This document shows, in pieces, positions 1-7,299 of a stretch of DNA of 64,000 nucleotides. A program made the position numbers and the translations under genes. Source of the stretch: Pseudomonas sp. FP2335 (GTDB lineage: Bacteria > Pseudomonadota > Gammaproteobacteria > Pseudomonadales > Pseudomonadaceae); NCBI RefSeq assembly GCF_030687535.1, contig NZ_CP117437.1, forward strand, positions 2,439,501 to 2,503,500, read 5' to 3'. Numbering within the stretch: the stretch's first letter is position 1; every line of letters begins with the position of its first letter. The notes beneath the pieces were generated by a model. It was given only the letters and a program-made list of their open reading frames with translations. It was not told the DNA's origin and searched no databases.

Positions 1-614
1 GGCGCGTCCAGCAGCACCGTGTCGCCAGGGCGTGCGAGCAGGCGCATGAGCATGTCCAGGCCTTGCACAGTGTTGGGCGTGGTGATGATTTGCTCCACCG
101 GCACCGACACGCCTTCACCGTGGAGCTTTTGCTGCAAGGCCTGGCGCAACGGTAACAGCCCGGCCGGGGTGCCCATCCCGGCGATGCGCAACGCCGGTGC
201 ACGCACCACGCTGCGCAGGGTCTGGCGGATGGCCTCGGTGTCCAGCCAGGCTTCTGGCAAGTGGCCGCCGCCGGGGCGCAGTTCGCCATAGACCGTAGCC
301 AGGGGACGGCGCAGCACGCTGAGCAGGTCCTGGGGCAGCAACTCGACCCAGGTCGACGAGGCGGGGCGGGTGCTGTCCACCGCGACGAAATAGCCACGGC
401 CTTGACGGGAGGTCAGCAGGTTGCGTCCGCGCAGGCGATCGAGCGCTTCATTGAGGGTGAACTTGCTGACGCCCAGGGTCTGGCTCAGCTCGCGCACCGA
501 CGGCAACGGGCTGCCCGGTGCCCATTCACCGTTCGCGATAGCCTGGCTGAACGTCTCGACGATCTGTTGCACTTTGGGCGTGCCCGGCACAAAAGCGATG
601 GCGGATACCAACAT
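1..614 (-). CDS. MocR-type (GntR/aminotransferase) transcriptional regulator, 3' end outside window
   Basis: The minus strand is open from an ATG at 614 to the window edge, so the C-terminal part is missing. Roughly residues 10-75 form a GntR winged helix (key stretch LPSVRELSQTLGVSKFTLNE). From about residue 85 on there is the start of a fold-type I aminotransferase domain, with TPAGLLPLRQ and TTPNTVQGLDMLMRLLARPGD. That order is the MocR architecture: a DNA-binding head on a PLP-binding body that usually senses an amine or amino acid. The PLP lysine lies beyond the edge. The gene is divergent from an exporter of the LysE family at 739, and MocR proteins commonly control such neighbours. I infer it regulates that exporter through the repeats at 641-680. 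Confidence 0.85.
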   Translation of the reverse strand, partial: MLVSAIAFVPGTPKVQQIVETFSQAIANGEWAPGSPLPSVRELSQTLGVSKFTLNEALDRLRGRNLLTSRQGRGYFVAVDSTRPASSTWVELLPQDLLSVLRRPLATVYGELRPGGGHLPEAWLDTEAIRQTLRSVVRAPALRIAGMGTPAGLLPLRQALQQKLHGEGVSVPVEQIITTPNTVQGLDMLMRLLARPGDTVLLDA

Positions 615-640
615 GCAGCTTCCTTATCTTTGCTGGTGAT

Positions 641-680
641 TTTACCGGTAAAGTCCGGGCGGATTAGGCCTGACTTTACC
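641..680. promoter_or_regulatory. Probable MocR operator in the divergent spacer
   Basis: The sequence shows a perfect 12-bp palindrome TTTACCGGTAAA (641-652). It also shows an inverted repeat GGTAAAGTC (647-655) / GACTTTACC (672-680), so three TTTACC/GGTAAA half-sites sit in 40 bp. They lie between the MocR-type start (614) and the exporter start (739). Repeated half-sites in the divergent spacer are usual for MocR operators; binding by this regulator is inference. Confidence 0.55.
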
Positions 681-738
681 TGCCCTGCGCAACGCCGCTT
701 GCCTAGACTGCAAGCCTTCTCCTCCAGGGCTGACCGCC

Positions 739-1371
739 ATGACCAGCGCATTGACGCTTTCTTCGTTTGTCTATTTCCTGCTGTTTTGCGCGACCCTGAC
801 CTTCAGTCCCGGCCCCATGACCCTGCTGCTGTTGAGCCTGGGCCTGCGCGACGGCCTGCGCCGATCACTCCCGGCGCAGCTTGGCGCCAGCGTGTCGTAC
901 CTGATTTCGATCCTGATCTTTGCCGTGGGCTTTTCGGAACTGATCAAGGGCAACGTGGCGATTACCCAGGGCATCCAGTTGGTCGGCGTGGCCTATATCC
1001 TGTACCTGGCGTACAAACAGTGGACCAGCAGTGGCGTGTCGCTGGATAAGGCCGGCGCCGTGGAAGGTGCCCGCAGTCTGTTCGGCAAGGGCCTGCTGAC
1101 CGGGTTTTCCAACCCCAAGGCGATCATCATGTTCAGCGCCGTATTCCCACAGTTTGCCGGGGCAGGGGAGCACAGTTCGGCGTCGGACATCGCCATCCTC
1201 GGGCTGACCTTCCTGTTGCTGCAATTTGCCAGTGGCTGCCTGTATTGCTACTTCGGGCAGCGCATCAAGCATGTCCTCGAAAACCCCAAGCGGCGTGTGT
1301 TGCTGCAACGGGTCACCGCCGTGGTGCTGCTGGGCGTCGCATTGATGCTGGCGCGGGGCTTTTCCCACTGA
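739..1371 (+). CDS. LysE/RhtB-family amino-acid exporter
   Basis: This 210-residue inner-membrane protein has about six hydrophobic segments. Near residue 23 it carries the family signature TFSPGPMTLLLLSLGLRDG, and near residue 120 the segment GFSNPKAIIMFSAVFPQF, where SNPKA is the second conserved LysE/RhtB motif. Members export amino acids or related small molecules by proton antiport. Length is normal for the family. The gene is divergent from the MocR-type regulator, which suggests induction by the substrate or a related amine. The substrate cannot be told from sequence. Confidence 0.9.
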   Translation: MTSALTLSSFVYFLLFCATLTFSPGPMTLLLLSLGLRDGLRRSLPAQLGASVSYLISILIFAVGFSELIKGNVAITQGIQLVGVAYILYLAYKQWTSSGVSLDKAGAVEGARSLFGKGLLTGFSNPKAIIMFSAVFPQFAGAGEHSSASDIAILGLTFLLLQFASGCLYCYFGQRIKHVLENPKRRVLLQRVTAVVLLGVALMLARGFSH

Positions 1372-1441
1372 CTGCGGCGAGCTTATAAGGGGTGGTGGCG
1401 ATTTGCCGTTACCCTGTTAGACTCCGAGCAATACTTCAGGA

Positions 1442-2512
1442 TTGCACCTCACCATGGCAGCCGTCGGAGGAAAGGGACTTCCGCTCGCTTCGCGCTTGTA
1501 TAAATCCCGCACCCTGGGGCTGACGCTCGGCTTTGTGTGCGTGGCGTTTGCGATGTACCCCCTGGACCCGCACCCGTGGGTATGGGCGCTGATGCTGGTA
1601 AACGCCTTCGTCTGGCCGCACCTGGCGTTTCTGCTCTCGCGACGTGCCGAGCATGCCCTGGGCAGCGAACGCCGCAACTTGCTTATCGACTCCTTTTGCG
1701 GCGGGTTCTGGGTCGGTGCCATGCATTTCAACCCGCTGCCAGCGGTGACCAGCCTGTCAATGATGACCATGAACAATGTCGCCATCGGCGGCGCACGCTT
1801 CATGCTGGCTGGTTGGGCCGCCCAAAGCCTCGGCATCGGCACAGCGCTGCTGCTATTCACCCCGGCGTTCATCGGCGTGACGACCCAGGCCCAACTCTAC
1901 GCCTGCTTGCCGCTGCTGATGCTCTACCCCATGGCACTGGGCTGGATCTGCTACCGCCAGGCCGCCACCCTGGCCCGGCACAAACGCGAACTGCTGGCCC
2001 TGAGCCGTACCGACAGCCTGTCCGGCCTGCTCAACCACGGCGCCTGGAAAGACCAGCTGGAAATCGAATTCCAACGCTGCCGCCGCAACCAGACCGGCGG
2101 CGCCATTGCGCTGATCGACATCGACCACTTCAAGACCATCAACGACACCTACGGCCACGTTACCGGCGACATCGTCCTGCGCCAACTGAGCAAAGTCCTG
2201 CGCCAGAACCTGCGCGCCACTGACCTGGCGGGGCGCTACGGCGGCGACGAATTCTGCGTGATCCTGCCAGGCATGCCCCTCAACCTTGCGACGGAAGTGA
2301 TGGACGCCTTGCGTGATCGGTTCAACGCGCTGGCCTATGCGCAGGACCCGACATTGCGGGCCAGCTTGAGCATCGGCTTGGCGCCGTACCAATCGACGCA
2401 CGCGGATTCAATCAGTTGGCTGAGTGATGCTGACCTGGCGTTGTACGAAGCCAAGAGCAGCGGGCGTAATCGCGTCAGCTCAGTACAAGTAAGTTGGTTG
2501 CGGTCCCTGTAG
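1442..2512 (+). CDS. MASE2-GGDEF diguanylate cyclase
   Basis: Residues ~20-170 are hydrophobic, with the features of the MASE2 membrane sensor (RTLGLTLGFVCVAFAM, NNVAIGGARFML), as in E. coli DgcC/AdrA. Residues ~190-350 form a GGDEF domain with an intact GGDEF active site (RYGGDEFCVILPG) and ALIDIDHFKTINDTYGH upstream. An RATD motif five residues before GGDEF is an intact inhibitory I-site. The enzyme should make cyclic di-GMP from two GTP at the inner membrane and be product-inhibited. The 1442 start is TTG; an ATG four codons in (1454) is an alternative. The 3' end runs directly into a repeat element. Confidence 0.9.
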   Translation: MHLTMAAVGGKGLPLASRLYKSRTLGLTLGFVCVAFAMYPLDPHPWVWALMLVNAFVWPHLAFLLSRRAEHALGSERRNLLIDSFCGGFWVGAMHFNPLPAVTSLSMMTMNNVAIGGARFMLAGWAAQSLGIGTALLLFTPAFIGVTTQAQLYACLPLLMLYPMALGWICYRQAATLARHKRELLALSRTDSLSGLLNHGAWKDQLEIEFQRCRRNQTGGAIALIDIDHFKTINDTYGHVTGDIVLRQLSKVLRQNLRATDLAGRYGGDEFCVILPGMPLNLATEVMDALRDRFNALAYAQDPTLRASLSIGLAPYQSTHADSISWLSDADLALYEAKSSGRNRVSSVQVSWLRSL

Positions 2513-2641
2513 TGAGCGAGCTTGCTCGCGCCGGGCTGCGAAGCAGCCCCAACAAGCACGACCCGGACCTGATTGAAAAACGCGTTGCCTGGGGTGGGGC
2601 CGCTGCGCGGCCCGGCGCGAGCAAGCTCGCTCACTACAGGG
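2505..2641. repeat. REP-like element A: 31-bp inverted repeat with ~75-bp core
   Basis: Arms 2505-2535 and 2611-2641 are perfect reverse complements (CCCTGTAGTGAGCGAGC... and its complement), enclosing a ~75-bp core. The same core recurs in the same direction at 6840-6963, so the orphan Rhs and immunity region lies between two direct copies. The first arm begins within the stop region of the diguanylate cyclase and may act as its terminator. Confidence 0.85.
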
Positions 2642-2651
2642 TTTGGTGGTT

Positions 2652-3068
2652 TTACCAGGTTGATGGGTCTTCTTGGCTGGCTTTTTGGAGGTCATCTTTC
2701 CAGACTTTGTTGGCGAGTCGGTAGATGTCGGCGAAGAAGCCTCGGGGGTCGGCTATTTCGGTTTCGTCCCAGGCCATTGTTTCGTACTTGTCGTGATCGC
2801 TTTCGAATTCTTTGGCGAAGTCAAAATTTGGATCATTCAGTGCATCCCTGAGTGCGGACATCAATACAAATCGGTGCCTGTAAGAGAGGTACATAAGGTC
2901 GCGAAGCACAAAGGAAATTATTATTTTTTCTCTGTCTTCTTCATTGTTTTGGTCGTACTTCCATAGCTCCCTGCCGATTGTATTTTCAAGGTCGTATATC
3001 GATAAGGCTCCTAAAACGTGGGAGATATTTGGGATGTAAGGCGCATCCATAAATGGGCACTTCAGCAT
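2652..3068 (-). CDS. Putative immunity protein for the orphan Rhs toxin tip
   Basis: This soluble, acidic 138-residue protein has no signal peptide or membrane segment. I do not recognise the family; near residue 90 it has an acidic stretch, and a tryptophan ends the chain. Position supports an immunity role. It is the next gene downstream of the orphan Rhs tip on the same strand, and its ATG at 3068 lies 7 bp after the toxin stop (3076-3078). That stop overlaps a GAGG ribosome site (TGAGGATGCA before ATG). An upstream ATG at 3122 would overlap the toxin frame by 47 bp and is less likely. Base composition is clearly more AT-rich than in the flanking metabolic genes, as is usual for exchanged toxin/immunity pairs. 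Confidence 0.6.
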   Translation of the reverse strand: MLKCPFMDAPYIPNISHVLGALSIYDLENTIGRELWKYDQNNEEDREKIIISFVLRDLMYLSYRHRFVLMSALRDALNDPNFDFAKEFESDHDKYETMAWDETEIADPRGFFADIYRLANKVWKDDLQKASQEDPSTW

Positions 3069-3075
3069 TGCATCC

Positions 3076-4580
3076 TCACTTAGGAAAAGCTGTAAATGGT
3101 CGGGTTTGGTTGTTTCTATCAAATCGGATCTCTGCTTTGTCCATATTTTCCACGTACGTTGGGTTGTTTATATTTCTATTGTTAGGTTTGTAGCCTCTTC
3201 CTGCACCGGGTAGTTCGACCACTACCACGGGGTTACCGCGCGCATCAAACCCTGTTGGTGATATTGAGCTATCCTTCATTCTTCCCATTGCCTTGTTTAT
3301 AGCGTGAAGCTGCATTTTCCAAGTTTTAAATTGTGAGCTTGAGCTGATCCGTTCGAGTTCGCCAGTTGTTGGGTTTGTACCGTCGATAGAACGTTGTCTC
3401 AACGTGTGATTTGGTATGTCTGGACTATGTTTTTCTGCTGTGTGCATGTTGTAATTCGTCTCAAATTCCAGAACTTTTTTCTTTGCATTTTTTCTGTTAG
3501 TTCATCTATTTTCGCCCGTCGCTCAGTTCGCGTCAGCTGAGGTAAAGCGGGCTCACCTTCATTAACGTTAGGCTTGGGAGCGGCAACGGAAGCATTGGGC
3601 TTACAATTGTCACCAGGGCAATTGCTTAGCCCTAACGGATACACCCACCCCGTAGGATTGGGCACATACCGATACCCATTAATCCCACCCGCCAGCTTCA
3701 CCGGGTCCGGCGTCAGATAACGCCCAATATCCGGATTGTAGTAGCGATGCCGGTTGTAGTGCAGCCCGCTTTCTGCGTCGAAATATTGGCCCTGAAAACG
3801 CAGCGGGTTATCGATTGTTCCCACGTCGAGACGGGCTATTTCACCGTAGGCGCGGTAGTGCGCAGACCAGACGATTTCGCCGTCGGGGTTTGTCAGTTCC
3901 TGGGGTGTTCCAAGGTGGTCCAGTTGGTAGTGGTAGGGTTTGGTGTCGTTGGGACCGAAACCTTCCAGCAGTGCCAGCGGGCGAAAGCTGTCCGGTTCGT
4001 AGAGGTAGCTGCGATGCCGTTCCGCGTGGTGTTCGGCGATCAGTTTGTCGCCTTGCCAGAAGAACTCCGTCGTCACGCCTTCAACGGTTTTGCTGATGCG
4101 TCGGCCAAACGGGTCGTAGCGGTAGCTGGCGCTTTGACCGTTGGCGGTGGTGACGCTGATTAATCGATGCTGACAGTCGTAGCGATACTCGGTGACAAGC
4201 TGCTGCCCCTTGCCGCGACGCTCACGGATCAGGTTGCCAAACGCGTCATAGTCGTAATGCCGATCCCCCTGGATCATCAACCGATTGCCCGCCACCACGT
4301 CCGGGCCGGTGCGGTTTTGCATGAGCAGGTTGCCGGCCGGGTCGTGTACGAAACGTTCCTGGTGGTCCTGGGAATGGTCGGCGCGGGTGAGGCGATTGAG
4401 TGGGTCGTAGCTGTAGTGGTGTTCGCCTTTGCGGGTGTCGAGGACGCGGTTCAGGTTGCCGGATTTGTCGTAGTCGTACTGCCGCCGGTAGAGGTGGTTC
4501 TGCTGTTGGGTGACAGTGTGGGCATGCAGCCGTTGCTGATCCGCCAGTACCGCATGCCCACCTACGTCAATGATTACCAC
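3076..4580 (-). pseudogene. Orphan Rhs core fragment with a distinct C-terminal toxin tip, in two frames
   Basis: The upstream frame (4580 to 3399) starts in unrelated sequence. From ~4540 it is almost identical to the last ~300 core residues of the full Rhs protein at 7300-12051. The core ends at GLSNC after a WVYPLGLS motif, where the intact copy has LVDPLGLS, so the conserved aspartate of the PxxxxDPxGL cleavage site is tyrosine. A ~50-residue unique tip follows to MQRKK. There the frame meets A AAA AAG at 3480-3474 and soon ends. The -1 frame continues the tip for ~130 residues (QRSIDGTNPTTGE, VVVELPGAGRGY) to a TFAFP-like end (RPFTAFPK) at 3076. That tail is typical of nuclease-type polymorphic toxins, but I cannot assign a family. 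It is either a one-base-deletion pseudogene or a programmed -1 frameshift. Confidence 0.8.
3650..4540. repeat. Direct repeat of the Rhs core (copy 1 of 2)
   Basis: About 890 bp nearly identical, in the same orientation, to 7750-8640 inside the full Rhs gene. Identity stops sharply at ~4540 (after CAGCCGTTGCTG) and, at the other end, just past the DPLGLS-type codons. Only a handful of substitutions were noticed, so the duplication is recent or kept alike by gene conversion. The repeat is a ready substrate for recombination that would swap the toxin tip of the main Rhs. Confidence 0.9.
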
Positions 4581-5000
4581 GGCTACCTGATCGAGGCCGC
4601 TGCCGGGTTACTGGACAACGCCAGCCCGGAAGAGCGTATTCGCCTGGAGGCGGAGGACGAGACGGGGTATCGCGTCGGCCATGTGGAGAAGATCTATGCG
4701 GCGTTCATGAGCCCGGGGTCGGTGACGGAGCGGATTCACTTCTTTTTCGGTGAGTATCAACCGGCCGATCAAGTGGGGGCAGGCGGTGGATTGGAGGCGG
4801 AGGGCGAGGATATTGAGGTGCTGGAGTTGGGGTTTGAGCAGGCGCTGGGGATGGTGCAGAGTGGGGATATTGTGGATGGGAAGACGATTATGTTGTTGCA
4901 GCATCTGGAGTTGCGGGTGTTGAAGGAGGGGGGGGAGTCGGATGAATGGGCGGACTTTGAATCGGTGATTTCTTGCCCCACGGATTGCGCTTTTTGGTGA
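4541..5000 (+). pseudogene. 5'-truncated nudK-like Nudix hydrolase remnant
   Basis: The plus strand reads IRQYRMPTYVNDYHGYLIEA from about 4541. A Nudix box region (GLLDNASPEER, then EDETGY) and YMSPGG-like AAFMSPGSVTERIHFFF follow, then DIEVLELGFEQAL and DGKTIMLL. This is the C-terminal two thirds of a GDP-mannose pyrophosphatase NudK-type protein. The first ~50 residues are gone: the reading frame is continuous with sequence antisense to the Rhs core, and similarity stops exactly where the Rhs-identical block begins (~4540). The Nudix box also looks decayed, with serine and leucine at positions normally acidic or basic. It is most likely a dead gene cut by arrival or duplication of the Rhs fragment. 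Confidence 0.7.
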
Positions 5001-5041
5001 GTTCAAGCTGTGGGGGGGCTTGTTGGTGAAGGTTATAGTAC

Positions 5042-5425
5042 TCAGATATTTGTTGGATATAGGTTTGCACGGGTAACTCTTATTTCAATAAAACCCGATT
5101 TTTGAGTGATTGGTTCGCTTAGTTCAATGAAGATTAATGAGTCCTCTAGTTTGAGTGCCACCCATTCTTCGTCTGTGTTTTGGGCCATTTCAGCCGTTAT
5201 ATGGGTCGCGCCATTGATGATGGCGATATGTGGTGATTTGCGAGGTGATGCTGTGAGGTTTTCCCCCCAGGAAAAAAGCTCATCCAGATCGAACTCGACA
5301 TCCAATTCCTTGCCCGCTATGGGCTGAATGCCGATCCATGCGGCGGTGCCACTTCCAGCGGATGAGAGGAAGCTCACATGGATAGTGTTCTTGATGGAGC
5401 GGACTTCGGTGACACGTATTTTCAT
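5042..5425 (-). CDS. Small hypothetical protein, possible orphan immunity gene
   Basis: I do not recognise this 127-residue soluble protein. The start at 5425 (MKIRVTEVRSIKNTIHVSF) is preferred because the longer frame upstream is lysine/glutamine-rich junk. It looks like a beta-rich fold with ELDVEFDLDELFSWGENL in the middle and GFIEIRVTRANLYP at the end. It sits among several small AT-rich minus-strand genes behind an Rhs core fragment, the place where displaced immunity genes accumulate. No toxin partner lies immediately upstream, so if it is an immunity gene it is an orphan. Confidence 0.5.
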   Translation of the reverse strand: MKIRVTEVRSIKNTIHVSFLSSAGSGTAAWIGIQPIAGKELDVEFDLDELFSWGENLTASPRKSPHIAIINGATHITAEMAQNTDEEWVALKLEDSLIFIELSEPITQKSGFIEIRVTRANLYPTNI

Positions 5426-5514
5426 TTTGTTTTTCGATAGTGGATTTTTTCGGTCTTGCTGGCAGTGTTGCTTTTTGGGTTGGGATAGCAAGGTCCGCAT
5501 TGTATTTGCAGTAT

Positions 5515-6165
5515 TTATATTTTTTGGGTTCTGTTTATGTAGTGGTGAACGTCCTTGATGTTTATTTTTTTAAATAAGCTTTCTATTGTGTCTAGTATAA
5601 CTATATTTTTCTTCGTTGCCTGGTATATGAACTGGGCGGCGGCATGTGTTTCTGAATCGTAAAATCTACATAGCAAGTTGTCAGTCGACGACGCTAGGAA
5701 TGTGCTTATGTTGTCGGGTGTGATTTGACTTTCAAATATTGTCATTTGAGACCAGAGTTCATGTATTTCATGAGTGTTTTTTTGAATTAGCAGAAGTACG
5801 TCGTGGGAACCTTCAAATGCTAGGTTTTCTATCTCTCTTGGGTTGCTTGGTCGGTTTTTGATTGTGGAATAGATGTTGGTTTTTTCGTTTTTCTTGCACA
5901 GGTCTCCGGCTTAAAGTGTTTTTGTTGCGTTTTTTATGAATAGATATTCTTCGGTTCTTGAGTTGAAGGTGGCAGTCGTTGATGAACGCCACTCTCTTTT
6001 GAAGGGCCATTCTGATGAAAGGTTTTCCATTATGTTGCACCATGACGTCCAGACGCTTTGAAAGTCATGGTCTATTAATGTCGTAGTGGTGAAACGGGTG
6101 TCTTGGGTTGGCTGTATGCTTTCCCAAGGTCTTACTCCGATTTCGTTTATATATACGGTGCTCAT
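5515..6165 (-). pseudogene. Hypothetical gene split by an in-frame TAA
   Basis: From ATG at 6165 (MSTVYINEIGVRPWESIQPT) the frame runs 84 codons to TAA at 5913-5911. The very same frame then stays open for another ~132 codons (AGDLCKKNEKTNIYS... to INRTQKI) and ends at 5515. I read each codon between 5910 and 5745 and found no other stop. The whole would be a ~217-residue soluble protein, so one nonsense change explains the break. The family is not recognised. Its place in the orphan region suggests an immunity or accessory gene in decay. A short product from the downstream ATG at 5745 (76 residues) is possible but unlikely. Confidence 0.55.
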
Positions 6166-6377
6166 TTTCTATCTCTTGAAGTGTGTGTGAGTCGTTGATA
6201 GTCTTCAAAGGGTTCTTGATTCTGCTGTATTTTCGGTAATGGAATATGATCCGTGATATGGCGGCTCTGATCACCAATAAGCTCCCGGTAGACTCGGGCA
6301 GGCAATGGGGTGCACCAAGTACAGGCGTCTAGCCAGGGAGGGCTACTACATTGCTCGAGCCGCGAGAGTTCTGCTCT

Positions 6378-6800
6378 TCAGCGGCATATAGTGTTTGCGA
6401 AGTCTAGGTGTCCTTCAAATGAGATGCAGGCAATCCAAGCTAATGAGTTCTGCAAAATGTAAGTGTGTTGAGGTGATTCAGAAAAAATCCTGAGTGTTTG
6501 GTCTATGTGTTCAACGTTTACTAAATAAGCATCGTCACAAACTGAGTCGCCGATAAATATAAGTTCGCCGTCGGCGACTGCGTTAATTTTGTCGGCAAAC
6601 ATAGAAAGCGCCGCGCTTGATGAGGTTGATCCAAAACTGATGCTGTTTTCCAAGGAGCTCCAAGCAATTTGGCTTCCAGTAAAAGGGATGTGTTCATTTA
6701 TTTTCCTGATTATTGCAGAGTGCTCAGTTTTGGAGAGAGTGCTGGAGTTTATATTAGATTTTTTTAGGTCTGCGATCAGTTCTTCGTCTAAATAGCTCAT
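6378..6800 (-). CDS. Small hypothetical protein, possible orphan immunity gene
   Basis: This 140-residue soluble protein starts at ATG 6800 (MSYLDEELIADLKKSNINSS). Upstream codons in the same frame come from the REP-like element and are not credible. The second half (ADGELIFIGDSVCDDAYLVN, then HTYILQNSLAWIACISFEGH) resembles the layout of small bacterial immunity proteins, in which a bound partner is met by acidic loops. I cannot name the family. It lies between repeat element B and the split gene, on the same strand as the Rhs genes. The ribosome site is poor (no clear GGAG). Confidence 0.5.
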   Translation of the reverse strand: MSYLDEELIADLKKSNINSSTLSKTEHSAIIRKINEHIPFTGSQIAWSSLENSISFGSTSSSAALSMFADKINAVADGELIFIGDSVCDDAYLVNVEHIDQTLRIFSESPQHTYILQNSLAWIACISFEGHLDFANTICR

Positions 6801-6839
6801 TGAGGAATACCCACTCGTGATCGGCTGACGGGCAATAGT

Positions 6840-6963
6840 AGTAGTGAGCGAGCTTGCTCGCGCTGGGCTGCGAAGCGGTCCCAACAAGGACGACCCGGAC
6901 CTGACTGAAAAAATGCGTTGCCTGGGGTGGGGCCGCTGCGCGACCCAGCTCGCTCGCCACAGG
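6840..6963. repeat. REP-like element B: direct copy of the 2505-2641 element
   Basis: It begins GTAGTGAGCGAGCTTGCTCG, followed by a core close to that of the first copy (..GGTCCCAACAAGGACGACCCG.., ..GCGTTGCCTGGGGTGGGGCC..), in the same orientation. The right arm is shortened (ACCCAGCTCGCTCGCCACAGG). Together with the first copy it brackets 2642-6839. Confidence 0.8.
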
Positions 6964-6983
6964 TTTTTGGGGACTAGGAAGGT

Positions 6984-7298
6984 TTAAATCTCCACAGCAC
7001 TGTAGCCGCCAGCAACCACTATAAATATCACCTCTCCACCGTTGCTTGATGTGAAGCAGTAGCTGATTCCTGTCTCACCTAGCTCCAGCCGTTCTGCCTC
7101 TTTGGAAAGAAACGAAGTTTTCTCTTCGTACATATCGCATATTTCTGCGCCAACAGCGCTCACACCTTGAAATGCGATGAGACCTTCAAAAGTTATCAGC
7201 CATGATTTTTCTTGCCAGTCTGTGAACTCCAACAAGAGGGTATTTCGGTTGCAGGTTATTTTTTCAATTGTTCCATCAGAGACGGGGAATTTTGTCAT
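6984..7298 (-). CDS. Putative immunity protein of the full-length Rhs
   Basis: This is a 104-residue soluble protein. The start at 7298 (MTKFPVSDGTIEKI) is chosen because the Rhs stop TGA (7302-7300) and this ATG are separated by a single base, a translationally coupled junction typical of toxin/immunity pairs. The longer frame to 7355 overlaps the toxin. The protein is beta-rich with a repeated hydrophobic pattern (NTLLLEFTDWQEKSWLITFE) and ends GGYSAVEI. The family is not recognised. The role, binding and neutralising the Rhs C-terminal tip in the cytoplasm, is inferred from position. Confidence 0.65.
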   Translation of the reverse strand: MTKFPVSDGTIEKITCNRNTLLLEFTDWQEKSWLITFEGLIAFQGVSAVGAEICDMYEEKTSFLSKEAERLELGETGISYCFTSSNGGEVIFIVVAGGYSAVEI

Positions 7299-7299
7299 G

